DNA of 12,351 nt from Nitrosopumilales archaeon (GCA_025350175.1 JANXYF010000213.1:1-12351); one strand, 5' to 3'. Positions 1 to 6,420 are shown, counted from the stretch's first letter. Made by a program: numbers and translations. Notes: a model not told the origin generated them from the sequence alone.

Positions 1-664
1 CTCGAAAACACTCCCATGTTGCCATGCCATAATATCGTATGACTTTATTCTTTCTCTGTTTTTCATAAAACTCAAATACGTCTTTGAGGTTTTTCATAAA
101 CTCCTCCTTTGAAATATCTTGGAGTTGACCCTCTGCAGCGTTATGGATGTACATCAAGTCTATGCAATCAAGTCCCAAGTTTTTTAGGCTACGATTTAGC
201 TGATCCTGCAAATATGGTATGGTCATACAGTGGTATCCTGAAGAAATATCGCCAGATTTTATCACGCCTGTTTTTACAAGTGTATTTTGTATGTTAATCC
301 CAAACTCCTCATTTACATCTCCGTCATTTGTTATGTACCCATTTTTAGAACTGATAAAGATCTCATCTCTTTTCACATCTCCAGATTCTACAAGTTCAGC
401 AATTGCTCTTCCAACTGATCTTTCTGCCTTTTGAGCCCTATAGTTAATTGCCGTATCTATTACATTAATTCCTGATTTGACAGACGTCTTGGTCGATTCT
501 GTAACTAGTTTATCGGTAATATCATCTGGATTTCCAAGATATGTTCCAATTCCTACGGATGAAAGTGAAAGTCCTACAAAATTCTTAAAGTGATTTTTTG
601 CCACATTTGATTGTCTTTTTGCAAAGTTTGTAGTACCATCTGATGTAGCATGGCCTGAAATCAT
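1..664 (-). CDS. Aldo/keto reductase, partial (C-terminus beyond left edge)
   Basis: NAD(P)H-dependent oxidoreductase of the aldo/keto reductase family; substrate unknown. I translated it by hand: 221 codons are visible and the frame is still open at base 1, so the C-terminal part with most of the NADP-binding site is missing. The family's catalytic tetrad is visible: Asp70 and Tyr75 in DTAINYR, Lys107 in SSKNG and His174 in MYIHN. The barrel starts near residue 30 (VGLSLSSVGIGTYLG) after a polar 29-residue leader. The ATG at 664 is the only plausible start, because an in-frame TAA lies 27 bases upstream with no other initiator between. It begins 30 bases after the prenyltransferase stop on the same strand, so co-transcription is possible. 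The family call is secure; a physiological role cannot be read from the sequence. Confidence 0.9.
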   Translation of the reverse strand, partial: MISGHATSDGTTNFAKRQSNVAKNHFKNFVGLSLSSVGIGTYLGNPDDITDKLVTESTKTSVKSGINVIDTAINYRAQKAERSVGRAIAELVESGDVKRDEIFISSKNGYITNDGDVNEEFGINIQNTLVKTGVIKSGDISSGYHCMTIPYLQDQLNRSLKNLGLDCIDLMYIHNAAEGQLQDISKEEFMKNLKDVFEFYEKQRKNKVIRYYGMATWECFR

Positions 665-694
665 ATACTTGATAAAATTCTGGACGATTTAATT

Positions 695-1603
695 CTACTG
701 AAGATTTTTCAAAAGAATGTCCAAAACAAACGAGACAACAAACAATACTCCAGTAATTCTTCCAAATGACACAAATCCCTGCATGATTGGGACAAGTCTT
801 TCAATGTCTTGGTAGTGTTGCTTGAGGGCAACTCCAAATTTTATTGCCAAAGGCATGGTTGCTAGTGTAATAAGAGAAATTATTGGAAAAACTCCTAGAA
901 TAACTGATGTGATAATAATCCCGTAAATTATAACCGGGAAGATCCATATTGCAGATACTGCCTTTTCTTTTCCTAGTACAATAACTAGAGTTTTTCTTCC
1001 ATGTTTTTTGTCTGCATCAAAGTCTGGAAATGAATTTACAAACAAGACAGTAGATGAAAGAACGCCTGAAACAACTCCTGCAAGGATTGGCTCTAGTGTT
1101 ATGTGTGAGCTCTGGACAAAATACGTTCCAAGTACTATCATTGCACCCTTGATTGTAACAAAGACTTCGCCAAGTCCGGAATCCACAATTCTTGTTGAAT
1201 AAAAATAGATTGAAACGATTGCAAATCCCAAAATTACTGCTATGGTTATTCCTCTTTCAAATACAAAAAATGCTCCAACTGCAGAGCCAATTATCAACAT
1301 GGCAATTCCAGCTTTGTATACCTGGCTGGGTTTGAGTAATCCTTCTGGCAAAACTCCAGTTCCTCCACTGAATTTTGTTCTTTTGGTTTCAGTATCGATT
1401 TGTCTTTTATAGTCCCAATAATCATTTAGTAAATCTACACTTGCATGCAATGCTGCAACTCCTACAAATGTCAATACTGCAAAACCAATATCGATTGTCT
1501 TGTTTTGCCATCCGTTAATTGCAAGGCCTAGACAAACTGAGATTATTGATGCAAGAAGAAATTTTATTCGTACAACACGTAGCCACACTTTGAGCATTGA
1601 CAT
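695..1603 (-). CDS. menA: UbiA-family polyprenyltransferase, MenA-like (1,4-dihydroxy-2-naphthoate prenyltransferase)
   Basis: Integral membrane enzyme expected to attach a polyprenyl chain to an aromatic ring. The first Asp-rich motif is N60-D-Y-W-D-Y and the second is D193-F-D-A-D197, followed by KKHGRKTL; these bind the Mg-diphosphate. SGGTGVLPEGLLKP (residues 79-92) and SGLGEVFV (141-148) resemble MenA more than UbiA/COQ2 or the archaeal lipid synthases. Multiple hydrophobic helices fill its 302 residues, the usual MenA size. Thaumarchaeota are known to contain menaquinones, which fits, but activity on dihydroxynaphthoate is inferred from motif similarity. The ATG at 1603 is used; a second ATG two codons later is an equally good start. 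It lies 47 bases downstream of the DUF2203 gene on the same strand, and a weak TATA (CATATATT, minus strand, 1629-1636) precedes it. Confidence 0.87.
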   Translation of the reverse strand: MSMLKVWLRVVRIKFLLASIISVCLGLAINGWQNKTIDIGFAVLTFVGVAALHASVDLLNDYWDYKRQIDTETKRTKFSGGTGVLPEGLLKPSQVYKAGIAMLIIGSAVGAFFVFERGITIAVILGFAIVSIYFYSTRIVDSGLGEVFVTIKGAMIVLGTYFVQSSHITLEPILAGVVSGVLSSTVLFVNSFPDFDADKKHGRKTLVIVLGKEKAVSAIWIFPVIIYGIIITSVILGVFPIISLITLATMPLAIKFGVALKQHYQDIERLVPIMQGFVSFGRITGVLFVVSFVLDILLKNLQ

Positions 1604-1650
1604 TTCTGTTAGATCTTGAATTGTTTTGAATATATGTTTGGATGGAAGAA

Positions 1651-2055
1651 TTATCTTAATTTTTCCAAATCCATACTTTCTATGGGTTTTCTACCGTTAA
1701 ATCCTTCATCTTTTCCATGCCAGAATTTTATCTCTGTCTCTCCCTCTTTCCAACATAGCCAAATCTCTTCATTGAACATTAACGATGGAAAATCAAGTAA
1801 TCCTTGTTCAATGCTTTTTATGGAAACCCCAGTGGCTTCTAACTCTTCAATTGATCTGTAAAAATTAGTTATTGCAGAATTGAGTTCTTGTTTTTTTATG
1901 ATATAGTCCTTAAAAGTTGTCATGTATTTTGGATTGTTTTCCAAGTCTGACTGGATCTTGACAACTTCATTTTTCATATTTACAATATTTTGAAATTTCT
2001 TAATCACTGAAGGAAGCATCTCATTTGCTTGATTTAATGTAAAATGGGAGAACAT
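1651..2055 (-). CDS. DUF2203 family protein
   Basis: Small soluble protein (134 residues) matching DUF2203, a family of unknown biochemical function found in bacteria and archaea. Diagnostic features are the N-terminal FTLNQANEMLPSV, a helical middle region likely to be coiled coil (about 15-75), a G-V-S-I-K-S-I-E-Q-G-L-L-D-F-P segment and the strongly conserved C-terminal block LCWKEGE..IKFWH...GFNGRKPI. The ATG at 2055 is supported by a TATA-like ACTTTTAAC on the minus strand at 2078-2086, 27 bases upstream, suggesting its own leaderless transcript although the agmatinase gene ends only 49 bases before it. The family assignment is from memory of its signature. No catalytic residues can be named and I assign no function. 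Confidence 0.85.
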   Translation of the reverse strand: MFSHFTLNQANEMLPSVIKKFQNIVNMKNEVVKIQSDLENNPKYMTTFKDYIIKKQELNSAITNFYRSIEELEATGVSIKSIEQGLLDFPSLMFNEEIWLCWKEGETEIKFWHGKDEGFNGRKPIESMDLEKLR

Positions 2056-2104
2056 TGTTTTTTTAATAATCTGGGCAGTTAAAAGTATTAGGTGTCTGAC
2101 GTGT

Positions 2105-2941
2105 TTATGCTGATGATATTACTTCGGAGATAATTCTTGAAGCTAGATGGGATGTTCTATCTTTAATGTCGTAATTGGGGCATGTCTCCATTATGTCTAG
2201 TCCGCGAATTCCTTTTTTTACAATTGACTTGAGAAGAAAGGCTACTTCTGTATTTCTTAGGCCTAGTGGAACTGGAACAGAAACTCCTGGTGCATACGCC
2301 GGATCAATTGCATCCATGTCTAATGAAACATATGTATTTTTTCCAATTCTGTCAAGAATTGTTTCTTCAGTTTTCTGTATTCCGTTTCTAATTATATCAA
2401 ATGGAGTGATTACTGGTACATCATATTTTTTTATATTGTCGATTTCTTCTCTTTCTGGAGTTCTGATTCCTACCATGATGCTTGTCTTTATGTCGATATA
2501 TTCCAAAACATCTTGGAATACTGAACCATAGTAGCCATGTACCGAACTTACAAAATCTGGATGCGCGTCAAAGTATACTAGTGATAACGGACCATATTTT
2601 TTTGAAACTGATTTTATTATTTGGGTTGTTATGGAATGATCTCCTCCGATAGATATGGGAATTTTTGATTTAGAAACTATCTTGTCTATGGCGTATTCTA
2701 TTTGACTGCGTTCTATGTTTCCATAATCGTAAACTTTCTTTGTAATTCCATCTAAGGGTAGCCCAAGAGAGATATCATCGCCATGCTTGTATGTGTCCCT
2801 TATGGATGAAATCTCTCTAATTTTATGTGGAGCTTCTGATGTTCCCTTTCTAAGTGCATGAGATTTTGATTCGTCAGGAATTCCAACAATTACAATATCT
2901 GATTCATCAATATTATCAGTATTTGCCCAGCAAATTTTCAT
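2105..2941 (-). CDS. speB: Ureohydrolase (agmatinase/arginase family)
   Basis: Binuclear-manganese hydrolase of the arginase/agmatinase/formiminoglutamase superfamily, 278 residues. All six metal ligands are recognisable: His102 in GGDHS, Asp125, His127 and Asp129 in FDAHPDF, and Asp208 and Asp210 in SLDMDAIDPAYAPG. The usual late acidic residue is present in METCPNYD (Glu252). The loop after the second motif reads SSVHGYYGSVF (132-142); it shapes the substrate pocket and differs from the textbook agmatinase SHGT/H-rich loop, so the substrate should be left open. Agmatinase, giving putrescine and urea, is the best guess because archaea make putrescine through agmatine. The ATG at 2941 has a TATA (TTTTTAATAG, minus strand) centred about 26 bases upstream. 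Divergent from the small gene at 3092. Confidence 0.88.
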   Translation of the reverse strand: MKICWANTDNIDESDIVIVGIPDESKSHALRKGTSEAPHKIREISSIRDTYKHGDDISLGLPLDGITKKVYDYGNIERSQIEYAIDKIVSKSKIPISIGGDHSITTQIIKSVSKKYGPLSLVYFDAHPDFVSSVHGYYGSVFQDVLEYIDIKTSIMVGIRTPEREEIDNIKKYDVPVITPFDIIRNGIQKTEETILDRIGKNTYVSLDMDAIDPAYAPGVSVPVPLGLRNTEVAFLLKSIVKKGIRGLDIMETCPNYDIKDRTSHLASRIISEVISSA

Positions 2942-2962
2942 CTTTTAATTGAGATATTGTAA

Positions 2963-2972
2963 CTATTAAAAA
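2963..2972 (-). promoter_or_regulatory. TATA box for the ureohydrolase gene
   Basis: Minus-strand TTTTTAATAG is centred about 26-27 bases before the ATG at 2941. That is the distance from an archaeal TATA box to its transcription start, so the transcript is probably leaderless. Position and composition are seen; the activity is inferred. Confidence 0.6.
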
Positions 2973-3061
2973 TTCGGTAATTGACGATCAACTAAATCTG
3001 AAATATTCTGGTAAACTCAACAAAATTAGCTTATTTTTAATAATTAAAGCTGATAAAAGAC

Positions 3062-3070
3062 TATTATAAG
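3062..3070 (+). promoter_or_regulatory. TATA box for the 37-codon membrane-protein gene
   Basis: TATTATAAG is centred about 26 bases upstream of the ATG at 3092, the spacing repeated at most other genes in the window. This implies a leaderless mRNA for the small gene and is the main non-coding argument that it is real. Confidence 0.6.
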
Positions 3071-3091
3071 GAATTTTCAAAGTGTGTTTGT

Positions 3092-3205
3092 ATGAAGCAA
3101 AAATCTGGAGAAACTCTTGTGCGAAGAATATTCTTACCACATTTGTTGGAAATAACAGCAGGAATTCTAGTGGGAACTAGTTTAATTCTCATATCTCACA
3201 AATAA
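3092..3205 (+). CDS. Predicted 37-residue single-pass membrane protein
   Basis: I do not recognise this gene. It is an open frame of 37 codons plus TAA lying alone on the plus strand, between the ureohydrolase (divergent) and birA (convergent, 41 bases away). The product begins MKQKSGETLVRRIFLPHL, a basic head of about 12 residues. A hydrophobic segment without charge follows, from about residue 21 to 35 (ITAGILVGTSLILIS), ending in HK. The basic residues before the helix suggest the N-terminus stays inside. Support for its being a gene: an ATG at the exact distance from a good TATA box, a coherent amphipathic-to-hydrophobic layout, and an 8-bp inverted repeat directly after the stop. Against: short length and no homologue I can name. 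Possible roles, purely inferred, include an accessory subunit of a membrane complex. Confidence 0.6.
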   Translation: MKQKSGETLVRRIFLPHLLEITAGILVGTSLILISHK

Positions 3206-3230
3206 AGATCTACTTTTAACAAATCTTTAT
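3202..3230. terminator. Inverted repeat between convergent small gene and birA
   Basis: ATAAAGAT (3202-3209) and ATCTTTAT (3223-3230) are perfect 8-base complements around a 13-base loop containing a T-run. The repeat overlaps the stop codon of the small gene and lies 16 bases beyond the birA stop. A role in ending one or both transcripts is inferred. Confidence 0.4.
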
Positions 3231-3246
3231 CATATAATTTCTGGTG

Positions 3247-4251
3247 TTATGGTTTTTTGTATGTTATATCTCCTGCCAACAGACGTTGGATTTTTCCTTT
3301 ATTTGATAAAAGGAGTGCCCCTGTTTCATCAATTCCGATTGCTCTGCCCTTTAACAATCCTGTAGTTGTAGTTGCAGTGACATTCTTTCCTATAGTAGAA
3401 GATCTCTTGATCCAGTTTTTTCTAATTTCTCTAATTGAGTTTGATATGACTTTATTGTACATCTGTTCTAGTTCGTACAGAAATTGCTGTACCAACTCAG
3501 CAGGATCACCTTTTTGATTTTCTTTTACCAGTGTAGTAATTCCATAACGTCTTTGAGGATCCTTGGCAAGTCTTGATATCTTACTTGGGTTAATTCTAAA
3601 ATTTATGCCTACTCCTATTACAAGATAATCTATCTTGTTTGATTCTATGGCAACATCAATTAGGATGCCGGCAACTTTTTTTCCTTTTACTGTTAAATCA
3701 TTTGGCCACTTTAATTCTGGTTTTATTTTTAATGTCTTTTCTATTGCAATAGCTAGTGCTAGAGATGTAATCATGGGAAATAATGATGTTTGTGATAACT
3801 CAAAGTTTGGTCTGAGTAGTATTGATAGCCATATGCCACCTTTTGGTGAGACCCACTTTCGATTCAATCTCCCCCTTCCTTTGGTTTGTCTCTCTGCTAT
3901 TACCACCGACCCATTCTCATGAGGTTTCTGGGATAGTTTTAGAGCAAAATTTTGGGTGGAATCTATTGTATCAAAATAATATATTTTTCTTCCAATTATA
4001 TCAGTCTGAAGTCCATCTGAAATCTCCCATGGTAAAAGAAGTGTAGTGCCTAATTGCAATTTGTAACCTGTCTTTGGTTTTGACTCTATCTTGTATCCAA
4101 GTGACTGGAGCTTTTTCATATTTTTCCAAACTGCAGCTCTGCTAAGATTAAGTGATTTACTCAGTTTTTCTCCAGATAAAAATTCTGATTGGTGAGATTT
4201 CAATAAAGTAATTATTTTATCAAGTGCGGTTTCATCAAATGACGTATACAT
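3247..4251 (-). CDS. birA: Bifunctional biotin--[acetyl-CoA-carboxylase] ligase / repressor
   Basis: Activates biotin with ATP to biotinyl-AMP and transfers it to the carrier lysine of biotin-dependent carboxylases. Domain order: a winged-helix DNA-binding domain (about 11-68, with LSRAAVWKNMKKLQSLGY as recognition region), the ligase core (about 85-275) and a C-terminal SH3-like domain (about 285-330). Within the core are the biotinyl-AMP loop GRGRLNRKW (125-133), the catalytic KWPND (181-185) and VGINF (214-218). Its 334 residues are the size of bacterial BirA, so it may also regulate transcription. The likely target in thaumarchaea is the acetyl/propionyl-CoA carboxylase of the 3-hydroxypropionate/4-hydroxybutyrate cycle (established knowledge; that gene is not in this window). 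It begins 39 bases after the thioredoxin-like gene, probably one transcript, since no good TATA box is visible in the gap. Confidence 0.94.
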   Translation of the reverse strand: MYTSFDETALDKIITLLKSHQSEFLSGEKLSKSLNLSRAAVWKNMKKLQSLGYKIESKPKTGYKLQLGTTLLLPWEISDGLQTDIIGRKIYYFDTIDSTQNFALKLSQKPHENGSVVIAERQTKGRGRLNRKWVSPKGGIWLSILLRPNFELSQTSLFPMITSLALAIAIEKTLKIKPELKWPNDLTVKGKKVAGILIDVAIESNKIDYLVIGVGINFRINPSKISRLAKDPQRRYGITTLVKENQKGDPAELVQQFLYELEQMYNKVISNSIREIRKNWIKRSSTIGKNVTATTTTGLLKGRAIGIDETGALLLSNKGKIQRLLAGDITYKKP

Positions 4252-4290
4252 GTTATAATGATTTATTGTTCCAAGTTGATAAGTTGATGC

Positions 4291-4953
4291 TTATTCAATT
4301 AATAATTTTTTTATATTCTCTTCAAGAAAATCATTGGTTCCAAATGCAACATCTCGCAGTATTCCCTTCTTGTCTATTAGAATGGTTGATGGAGTCCCAC
4401 GCAATGTAAATTCTTCAAAAGTCTGTGCAGCATATTCTTTGCTTTTGAGATACTGCTTTACTCTTTCCATGATTTCAGATTTTTGATTCTCACTATATGA
4501 TTCAAATCCTGGAACATTGGCCTGAATTACTTCATCTATCTTTGTCTTGCTCATTGGTTCATCATCTTTTTTTAGCAAATCCATGCCAACAGGGAATGGA
4601 ATCTTGTAAGGAAGTTTGTTTCCATCAACAAGTTGACCGTATTGACCAAGTGCCTTTAGAGTCTCACCTATCACTTCACCCTTTGTAAGTAATAATTCTA
4701 AATTCTCAATTGTATTTTTATCAAAATCCTCAAACGCTGTAGCTATTCCAAGTACAGTGACTCCTTCTTTTCTATATTTTTGGTAAATCTCTATTGCTTG
4801 AGGAATTCCGTATAGAAAACAACCAGGGCAATTTACTTGGAATACTTCGACTAGCACAACATTGTCCTTTTCTTTATCTATGTTGGTTGGTAACCCTTGT
4901 ACCCATTTTGATACACCAAGATTTGGCGCCTTTGAGCCTATCTTTGCTACCAT
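4291..4953 (-). CDS. TlpA/peroxiredoxin-like thioredoxin-fold protein
   Basis: Thioredoxin-fold redox protein of 220 residues. The active-site pair is Cys42-Pro-Gly-Cys45 in QVNCPGCF, preceded by a beta strand (VVLVEVF), and the cis-proline loop is RGTPSTILID with Pro188. Between them sits an unusually long insertion (about 75-175) rich in charged helices, longer than in common TlpA or ResA. There is no signal peptide or membrane anchor at the ATG-encoded N-terminus (MVAKIGSKAPNLGVS), so it should be cytosolic, unlike classical TlpA. A thiol-disulfide reductase or peroxide-related role is plausible, but the substrate is unknown. It heads a likely two-gene transcript with birA and is divergent from the first small exported-protein gene across 134 bases. 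Confidence 0.85.
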   Translation of the reverse strand: MVAKIGSKAPNLGVSKWVQGLPTNIDKEKDNVVLVEVFQVNCPGCFLYGIPQAIEIYQKYRKEGVTVLGIATAFEDFDKNTIENLELLLTKGEVIGETLKALGQYGQLVDGNKLPYKIPFPVGMDLLKKDDEPMSKTKIDEVIQANVPGFESYSENQKSEIMERVKQYLKSKEYAAQTFEEFTLRGTPSTILIDKKGILRDVAFGTNDFLEENIKKLLIE

Positions 4954-5057
4954 TTTGATTCGTACTTGAAAATATTCTGTATCTATTTGTTTGTTATGGG
5001 CAAAGTCTTGAAAGCCAAATTATAATGTAAAGGCAAAAAGATCATAGAGTGGGAATT

Positions 5058-5066
5058 TTTTTATAG
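5058..5066 (+). promoter_or_regulatory. TATA box of exported-protein gene 1
   Basis: TTTTTATAG is centred about 26 bases before the ATG at 5088. Its flanks differ from the promoter block shared by genes 2 and 3. Confidence 0.6.
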
Positions 5067-5087
5067 ATCATATTAATACCCAATGTC

Positions 5088-5468
5088 ATGCGACCTAAAT
5101 TACTCGTGCTATTGTTCGTAACCGGAGTTTTGGCATCGTCTTTTGCTGCTTCAGTATTACCTGCAGCAAATGCATTGACTGCAAGAACTGATTTTTCTAA
5201 TAGACATTTTAGTGCGTCTTATGGTAATAGTCCAGTATGTGGTGATCATAAATGTGCACCTGGCGAAAAAACCCAGTGGTTAAATAAAATCGCTCAATTA
5301 CAACGGGTGGGTACTGGAAAAATTGGAAACGGTTCTACGTATAAAGACGTCTTGAATCACATCCAGTCAACATCTAATACAATGCACGGAACTGGAAAGA
5401 TGACTGAAAAAATGTCCGTGGGTGCAAATATGACTGGCTCTGGTAACATGACAAAAGGTACCAAGTAG
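5088..5468 (+). CDS. Small exported protein with CGDHxC motif (paralogue 1)
   Basis: No family I can name. 126 residues. An N-terminal signal peptide (about 1-29: basic MRPK, hydrophobic core, ending AANA-L) predicts export. The mature part carries SYGNSPVCGDHKCAPGEKTQW (46-64 region) with Cys51, His54 and Cys56; these are the only cysteines and recur in the two genes downstream. A disulfide or a Cys/His metal site are both possible. After a GKIGNG segment comes a low-complexity tail rich in Met, Thr, Gly and Lys. It contains NMT twice (Asn114, Asn120), besides NGS at Asn81, so N-glycosylation sequons are present. The core is closest to paralogue 3 at both DNA and protein level. Start chosen by the TATA spacing; the ATG at 5083 is out of frame. 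Surface or extracellular location is inferred. Confidence 0.82.
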   Translation: MRPKLLVLLFVTGVLASSFAASVLPAANALTARTDFSNRHFSASYGNSPVCGDHKCAPGEKTQWLNKIAQLQRVGTGKIGNGSTYKDVLNHIQSTSNTMHGTGKMTEKMSVGANMTGSGNMTKGTK

Positions 5469-5506
5469 TTACTACAAACTCCTCTAATCATTTTCTGCGC
5501 ATGCAT

Positions 5507-5525
5507 AATTCATAATTCTTTTATA
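5507..5525 (+). promoter_or_regulatory. Promoter block (copy A of 19-bp repeat) for exported-protein gene 2
   Basis: AATTCATAATTCTTTTATA occurs here and, identically, at 5974-5992. It ends in the TATA box (CTTTTATAA, 5518-5526), centred 27 bases before the ATG at 5549. The A/T-rich bases just upstream may include the TFB recognition element (inferred). Confidence 0.68.
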
Positions 5526-5548
5526 ACCCCCCTCAGGAATCATGATCG

Positions 5549-5947
5549 ATGTCTAACAAGATAGTATTACTATTTACAACATCTGTAATTTTGGCATCAT
5601 TTGCTGTAATGGCAATTCCGATGGCTAGTGCACTAATTACCAATCCTGTAGATAATAGTCATGTCACTGCAAGATTTGAAGGTGACTTGAAAGTATGTGG
5701 TAATCACTTGTGTGCTCATGGCGAGAAAACTTTTTGGGACAAAGCAGTATGGGGCGCCCAGAATGTGAGCCAAGGTAAAATCGCCAGTACAAAACAGCAT
5801 GGCGAAGATGTAATGCATAAAATGGCAGGTTCAACCGCTGGACCAACAACTGCCCATGGATCAGAAAAACCTACAGTGCATTCAACAATGCCTGTGATTG
5901 GTGCACCAAGTGCCAACATGACAGGTAACGTTCCTAATAACAAGTAA
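5549..5947 (+). CDS. Small exported protein with CGNHxC motif (paralogue 2)
   Basis: Unnamed family, 132 residues, second of three tandem paralogues. The signal peptide (MSNKIVLLFTTSVILASF, ending MASA-L near residue 29) matches paralogue 3. The core VCGNHLCAHGEKTFW has Cys50, His53 and Cys55, the only cysteines. It is the most diverged copy: Asp is replaced by Asn, Lys by Leu and Pro by His in the motif, and the upstream SYGNS reads FEGDL. It shares AVW..QNV..GKI and QHGEDVM with paralogue 3. The extended tail (about 95-132) is rich in Thr, Pro, Ser and His and contains the sequon NMT at Asn123; NVS at Asn72 is another. The ATG at 5549 is fixed by the TATA box 27 bases upstream. Its 3' end (CAAGTAATTACTA) resembles that of gene 1, supporting tandem duplication. 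Confidence 0.82.
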   Translation: MSNKIVLLFTTSVILASFAVMAIPMASALITNPVDNSHVTARFEGDLKVCGNHLCAHGEKTFWDKAVWGAQNVSQGKIASTKQHGEDVMHKMAGSTAGPTTAHGSEKPTVHSTMPVIGAPSANMTGNVPNNK

Positions 5948-5973
5948 TTACTAGGACACAACTAATTTTGTAC

Positions 5974-5992
5974 AATTCATAATTCTTTTATA
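5974..5992 (+). promoter_or_regulatory. Promoter block (copy B of 19-bp repeat) for exported-protein gene 3
   Basis: Identical to 5507-5525 and at the same 42-base distance from its ATG (6016 here, 5549 there). The TATA core is CTTTTATAT at 5985-5993. The in-frame ATG at 5992 lies inside this TATA box and so is very unlikely to be the translation start. Confidence 0.7.
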
Positions 5993-6015
5993 TGCCCTTT
6001 AGACCACAAGAACTA

Positions 6016-6342
6016 ATGTCTAATAAAATAGCATTACTAATGTTTACAGCAACTGTTCTTTTGACATCCACAACAATAATGGTTGTTCCACAAGCTAGTG
6101 CTTTGACTCCTAGTACTGTTCCGAGTTACTACTATATTTCTACAGCAAGCTATGGTAATAGTATAGTCTGTGGTGATCACAAATGTGCACCTGGTGAGCA
6201 CACCAAGTGGGTTAATGCTGTATGGCAATCCCAAAAAGTAGGTTATGGCAAAGTTGGAAATGCACCACATGGTGAAGATGTCATGTCTCAATTGGCAGTA
6301 ACAACTCCTGCACCAACCACAATGCACGGAAACACCAAGTAA
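6016..6342 (+). CDS. Small exported protein with CGDHxC motif (paralogue 3)
   Basis: Unnamed family, 108 residues from the start chosen here. The frame is open from an ATG at 5992, but that codon overlaps the TATA box. The ATG at 6016 sits 27 bases after the TATA centre and gives MSNKIALLMF, aligning with MSNKIVLLFT of paralogue 2. Signal peptide about 1-29, ending QASA-L. The core ASYGNSIVCGDHKCAPGEH has Cys52, His55 and Cys57, nearly identical to paralogue 1. GYGKVGN and PHGEDVM follow, then a short tail stopping at TTMHGNTK, so it lacks the long low-complexity tail of the other two. All three genes point the same way with about 70-80 base gaps and individual promoters. A surface-exposed or secreted location is inferred. 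Confidence 0.82.
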   Translation: MSNKIALLMFTATVLLTSTTIMVVPQASALTPSTVPSYYYISTASYGNSIVCGDHKCAPGEHTKWVNAVWQSQKVGYGKVGNAPHGEDVMSQLAVTTPAPTTMHGNTK

Positions 6343-6351
6343 CAAAATAGA

Positions 6352-6405
6352 CTCCAATTAATTTCAAATTAACGGAGATCAAAAATTGTTTTTTAATTTT
6401 TTAAT
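6352..6405 (+). terminator. Hairpin plus T-rich tract ending the exported-protein array
   Basis: CTCC (6352-6355) pairs with GGAG (6374-6377), and TTAATTT (6358-6364) with AAATTAA (6366-6372), separated by a small internal mismatch. T-rich sequence (TTGTTTTTTAATTTTTTAAT) follows at about 6386-6405. The array and the winged-helix gene converge here, so it may serve both strands. Structure is seen; function is inferred. Confidence 0.5.
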
Positions 6406-6420
6406 ATCTAGACAGTATTT

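Noticed and set aside
1008..1202. Plus-strand frame opposite menA, and similar plus-strand frames opposite the other minus-strand genes of the left part
   Set aside because: Antisense shadows of well-identified genes with no domain or promoter of their own.
4270..4285. Short direct repeat of ATCAACTT before birA as an operator
   Set aside because: Only one 7-8 base repeat in A/T-rich DNA and no symmetry typical of a BirA site; likely chance.
4954..5057. Possible promoter for the thioredoxin-like gene (A/T-rich ATAGATAC near 4977-4986)
   Set aside because: The spacing to the ATG is about 28-30 bases and the match to a TATA box is poor; too weak to list.
5716..5961. Overlapping minus-strand frames opposite exported-protein gene 2
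   Set aside because: They lie antisense to a gene with a signal peptide, conserved paralogues and a promoter; no promoter or recognisable domain on the minus strand.
5992..6015. N-terminal extension of exported-protein gene 3 from the ATG at 5992
   Set aside because: The codon is part of the TATA box, and the extension is absent from paralogue 2.
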